In this document: in pieces, positions 6,661 to 9,306 of the stretch
Layout of the letters: each line of letters opens with the position of its first letter
Position numbering within the stretch: position 1 is the first letter of the stretch
From: Bacteroidia bacterium
Lineage (GTDB): Bacteria > Bacteroidota > Bacteroidia > JABEUT01
Assembly: GCA_013044305.1 (NCBI GenBank)
Contig: JABEUT010000283.1
Coordinates: 1-9,306, forward strand
Length of the DNA stretch: 9,306 nt
Direction of reading: 5' to 3'
Notes under the pieces: model-generated
Seen by the model: the letters and a program-made list of their open reading frames with translations, nothing else
What the model was told of the DNA's origin: nothing
The model's database searches: none
Position numbers and translations under genes: made by a program

Positions 6661-6672
6661 TATTAATTTATT

Positions 6673-7401
6673 TCAGTTCTCATCTATCCAGGGCTTCAGG
6701 TCGCTTAATTTAATGATGCCTTCATAGAGGGCTTTGCCGATAATCACCTCGGCGCACCCTGCATTTTCCACTTCTTCAATGTCTCCCACAGCGCTTATTC
6801 CTCCGCTTGCAATCAAATGAGCCCCGGGGCATTTGTCGAGAATTTTTTTGTAGAGCTCCGATGCCGGGCCCGCAAGGTTCCCGTCCCTGGAAATATCGGT
6901 GCACAGGATCTGTTTTATTCCTGTTTCCATGATTTCTTTTATCCCGTCAAATACCGGAATACCTGTTTCCTGCTGCCATCCTGCCACAGCAATCTTTTCG
7001 TTTCTCGCATCGGCGGCGGCTATAATAATCTGTGCGCCGAACACTTCAATCCACTGCTTCAGCAGCGGCTTGTCCTTAAAGGCAATGCTTCCGGTGGTGA
7101 TGAATGCAGCCCCGCTGTTCAAGGCAATTTTAACATCCTCCGACGATTTTATTCCGCCCCCGAAATCGATTACAAGTTTGGTTTGAGCGGCTATTTTTTC
7201 AAGCACCCTGAAATTAATTACCTTGCCCTGCCTTGCCCCGTCGAGGTCAACAATATGAATTCGTTTCAGCCCTGCCTCCTCGAAGCGCTTTGCCACTTCC
7301 GCGGGGCTTTCTTTGTATTCCACTTTACTTGAAAAGTTTCCCGAGGCAAGCCTTACGCATTTGCCCTCCATTATATCCATTGCGGGAATGATGTTTATCA
7401 C
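6673..7401 (-). CDS. hisA: ProFAR isomerase HisA
   Basis: HisA converts ProFAR to PRFAR by an Amadori rearrangement on a (beta/alpha)8 barrel that is a paralogue of HisF. Visible motifs are IIPAMDI with general-base Asp9, IHIVDLDGA (48-56), DFGGGIK (79-85), TTGSIAF (102-108) and AADAR with Asp131 (the likely general acid). TDISRDGNLAGP (168-179) and IASGGIS (197-203) bind the distal phosphate. It has the usual length at 242 residues. The start codon is GTG, not ATG, and lies exactly where family members begin (M-I-x-I-I-P-A). It shares four bases (GTGA) with the hisH stop, which implies translational coupling. No upstream in-frame ATG gives a better start. Confidence 0.97.
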   Translation of the reverse strand: MINIIPAMDIMEGKCVRLASGNFSSKVEYKESPAEVAKRFEEAGLKRIHIVDLDGARQGKVINFRVLEKIAAQTKLVIDFGGGIKSSEDVKIALNSGAAFITTGSIAFKDKPLLKQWIEVFGAQIIIAAADARNEKIAVAGWQQETGIPVFDGIKEIMETGIKQILCTDISRDGNLAGPASELYKKILDKCPGAHLIASGGISAVGDIEEVENAGCAEVIIGKALYEGIIKLSDLKPWIDEN

Positions 7402-8009
7402 AGGTCTAAAAAGTTTTTAATGATTTGGTTTCCCGTTTCTCCGCTTTTTTCAGGATGAAACTGAACGGCATAGTAATTGTCCTTCATCAGTGCGGCGCTG
7501 AAAGAATTTATGTAACCGGTTGTGGCGCAGGTTTGCTGCCCGGTTTCGGCATAGTAACTGTGCACGTAATACACATAGCTATTTTCGCTTATGCCTTTAA
7601 AGAGATTGCCGTGCAGGGTGTTTATGGTGTTCCAGCCCGTGTGCGGAACCTTGTACGGAATGCTGCGGGCAGGTGTTTTTACTTCATGCGGATTGAATCT
7701 TTTCACATCCTCTTCAAATATATTCAGGCAATTTGTATCGCCTTCTTCCGAGTGCCTGCACATAAGCTGCAAGCCCAGACAAATACCCAGGAAGGGTTGT
7801 TTTATTTGCCGCAGGACAGCAGTGAGACCGGTGCGCGACAGCTCCTTCATGGCGCTGCTCGCCTCGCCCACGCCGGGAAATATTATTTTATCGGCTTTCA
7901 AAATTTCTTCTGTATTATCAGAAAGCGACGCCGTAATCCCCAGCCTTTGCAGGGCGAAGAGTACCGATTGTACGTTTCCTGCATTATATTTTACAACAAC
8001 CACCTTCAT
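7398..8009 (-). CDS. hisH: Imidazole glycerol phosphate synthase glutaminase subunit HisH
   Basis: HisH is a class I (triad) glutamine amidotransferase that splits glutamine and channels ammonia through the HisF barrel. The N-terminal KYNAGNVQSV (7-16) and FPGVGEASSAM (44-54, with the family's oxyanion-strand PGVG) are clear. The nucleophile Cys77 is in LGICLGLQLM, and His185 and Glu187 in VQFHPEKSG complete the triad. PHTGWN (122-127) and YYVHSYY (147-153) are further HisH signatures. It is full length at 203 residues. It starts with ATG 16 bases after the hisB stop and its TGA overlaps the GTG start of hisA. Confidence 0.98.
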   Translation of the reverse strand: MKVVVVKYNAGNVQSVLFALQRLGITASLSDNTEEILKADKIIFPGVGEASSAMKELSRTGLTAVLRQIKQPFLGICLGLQLMCRHSEEGDTNCLNIFEEDVKRFNPHEVKTPARSIPYKVPHTGWNTINTLHGNLFKGISENSYVYYVHSYYAETGQQTCATTGYINSFSAALMKDNYYAVQFHPEKSGETGNQIIKNFLDL

Positions 8010-8025
8010 TATTTCCCGTTATTAT

Positions 8026-9138
8026 TCATAATCTTCCTTTTGTGCTTGGCAGCGTTGTGTTACCGGGTTCTCTTCTGATTGCCATTTTAATTGCACGCGC
8101 AAAGGCTTTGAATACGGCTTCTATTTTATGATGCTCATTGGTTCCTTCTGCTTTCACGTTCAGGTTGCACCTGGCCCCGTCGCAGAATGACTTAAAGAAG
8201 TGGAAGAACATTTCCGTCGGAACGCTGCCGATGGATTCTCGTTTGAAATCGGCATTCCACACAAGCCAGCTTCTTCCGCCAAAGTCAAGAGCAACCTGCG
8301 CAAGACAATCGTCCATAGGCAGGCAGAAGCCATATCTTTCAATACCCTTTTTGTCGCCCAGGGCATCGGCGAAAGCTTCGCCGAGGGCTATGGCCGTATC
8401 CTCAATGGTATGGTGTTCGTCCACGCGGATGTCTCCTTTGGTTTTTACGGTAAGATCAATGCCCGAATGTTTGCCGAGTTGCTCCAGCATGTGGTCGAAG
8501 AACGGCAGCCCTGTTTCTATGCTTGTCTTTCCTTTGCCGTCAAGGTTAATGGTTATCCTTACATCGGTTTCATTTGTTTTTCTTGTTCGCGTAATTATAC
8601 GTCCGGGTGCGAGCAGTTCATCCCTTATTGCCTTCCAGCTTTTGGTGTTCAGGGCGAGGAAGGGGCGCAGTTCTTTCGGAACAGTCTTTTTGCAGTTGAT
8701 GAGTATGGCCTTGCAGCCCAGGTTTTTTGCCAGTTCCAGGTCGGTGATCCTGTCACCTATCACATAAGAGTTTTTCAGGTCGTATTCCTTTGAAAAGTAT
8801 TTGGTAAGCATGGCGGTGCCCGGCTTGCGTGTGGGCGCCTTTTGAGCAGGGGTGGTTCTGTCTATGTGCGTGTCGTAGAACTGCACCCCTTCACCTTTCA
8901 GGGTGTCGAGCATTTTACGGTGCGGGGGCAGGAATTTTTTTTCGGGGAAGGAGCTTGTTCCCAAACCATCCTGATTGGTTACCAGTACGAGTTTGAAATC
9001 GGTTTTGGCGGCTATCTCGGCGAGTGCGATAATGGCGCCGGGAACAAATTCAAGCAGTTCAAGCGAGTCGATCTGTTCGGTGCCGGCAGGCTCATGGATA
9101 ATGGTGCCGTCCCTGTCAATAAATAATACTTTCTTCAT
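8026..9138 (-). CDS. hisB: Bifunctional histidinol-phosphatase / imidazoleglycerol-phosphate dehydratase HisB
   Basis: HisB does the dehydratase step (IGP to imidazole acetol phosphate) and the later phosphatase step (histidinol phosphate to histidinol). The N-terminal HAD phosphatase (about 1-165) has DRDGT (Asp8 nucleophile, Asp10 acid), TNQDG (54-58), RKP (104-106) and GDR (128-130). The C-terminal dehydratase (about 185-370) has FDHMLEQLGKHSG (214-226), DEHHTIED (240-247), EHHKIE (335-340) and the terminal STKGRL; the two His-rich motifs bind the manganese pair. The phosphatase lacks the Cys/His zinc loop of E. coli HisB: the matching stretch, about 91-106, has no cysteine, which from memory is also largely true of other Bacteroidota HisB. 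The fused form is shared by gammaproteobacteria and Bacteroidota. The start is ATG, 4 bases after the hisC stop. Confidence 0.97.
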   Translation of the reverse strand: MKKVLFIDRDGTIIHEPAGTEQIDSLELLEFVPGAIIALAEIAAKTDFKLVLVTNQDGLGTSSFPEKKFLPPHRKMLDTLKGEGVQFYDTHIDRTTPAQKAPTRKPGTAMLTKYFSKEYDLKNSYVIGDRITDLELAKNLGCKAILINCKKTVPKELRPFLALNTKSWKAIRDELLAPGRIITRTRKTNETDVRITINLDGKGKTSIETGLPFFDHMLEQLGKHSGIDLTVKTKGDIRVDEHHTIEDTAIALGEAFADALGDKKGIERYGFCLPMDDCLAQVALDFGGRSWLVWNADFKRESIGSVPTEMFFHFFKSFCDGARCNLNVKAEGTNEHHKIEAVFKAFARAIKMAIRREPGNTTLPSTKGRL

Positions 9139-9142
9139 GGTT

Positions 9143-9306
9143 TTACGCTGCTTTGTTTAATTTATACGATTTCAGGAGCGATATTAATTTTTTGTTCTCG
9201 CGCGGGGTTCCTACCGTTATGCGCAAGCCGCCAGCGCACAAAGGAGCGGCGGAGCGGTTACGCACCACTATCCCTGCCTCAGCCAAGTAGTTGTATCAAC
9301 TGGCGG
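9143..9306 (-). CDS. hisC: Histidinol-phosphate aminotransferase HisC, C-terminal part, with an apparent frameshift
   Basis: This is the 3' end of a leftward gene whose start lies beyond the right edge. The last 50 codons (9295-9146) read YNYLAEAGIVVRNRS, then LRITVGTPRENKKLI and a basic tail ending in KAA before TAA at 9145-9143. This matches the C-terminal domain of HisC, a PLP-dependent aminotransferase that converts imidazole acetol phosphate to histidinol phosphate; the conserved Arg in LRITVGT holds the substrate phosphate. Just upstream in this frame is a TGA (9298-9296). Dropping one base there (A, 9296 region) gives Q-L-Y-N-Y-L, which restores the expected residue spacing to the rest of the domain. 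The break is therefore probably a one-base insertion, either real or an error close to the sequence end. Position next to hisB fits the Bacteroidota gene order. Confidence 0.85.

Noticed and set aside
7425..8078. 217-codon rightward open frame across hisH
   Set aside because: It is the antisense of hisH and the hisB end and has no family features; the hisH reading has a full catalytic triad.
8200..8793. 197-codon rightward open frame across hisB
   Set aside because: It is an antisense shadow of hisB, whose both domains are intact in the other strand.

Overview
The window looks like chromosomal DNA from a member of the Bacteroidota. Three things suggest this. The histidine genes run in the order hisC-hisB-hisH-hisA-hisF-hisIE, with a fused phosphatase/dehydratase HisB of the Bacteroidota type. 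Start codons have no clear Shine-Dalgarno sequences. One promoter matches the Bacteroidota form (TTTG, then TAnnTTTG). The species cannot be told from the sequence.

Layout: bases 1-152 hold no gene but contain a roughly 100-base imperfect inverted repeat. A leftward gene (153-542) encodes a SiaC/DUF1987-type regulatory phosphoprotein with its phospho-acceptor threonine at residue 68. It diverges from a rightward purL (787-3018), the 743-residue small-type FGAM synthase of purine synthesis. purL converges on a leftward block that fills the rest of the window: an NlpC/P60 lipoprotein peptidase (3053-3595), a polytopic GT-C type glycosyltransferase-like membrane protein (3709-5175), then hisIE, hisF, hisA, hisH, hisB and the 3' end of hisC, which runs off the right edge.

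The six his genes are read right to left with gaps of 4 to 54 bases and one 4-base overlap (hisH/hisA), so they look like one operon. In pathway terms, HisIE opens PR-ATP to ProFAR, HisA isomerises it, HisH-HisF makes imidazole glycerol phosphate and AICAR, HisB supplies the dehydratase and phosphatase steps and HisC the transamination. The AICAR released by HisHF re-enters purine synthesis downstream of PurL, but nothing in the sequence shows that the two loci are co-regulated. The membrane protein and the lipoprotein lie downstream on the same strand. Whether they share the his transcript is open: a weak hairpin sits right after hisIE.

Most of the window is ordinary housekeeping DNA and I see no convincing new multi-gene system. 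The points most worth a second look are the edge inverted repeat, the SiaC-like gene with no partner in view, an in-frame stop in hisC that fits a one-base insertion, an 11-base direct repeat upstream of the lipoprotein gene, and the recurrence of the palindromic octamer TGCCGGCA.
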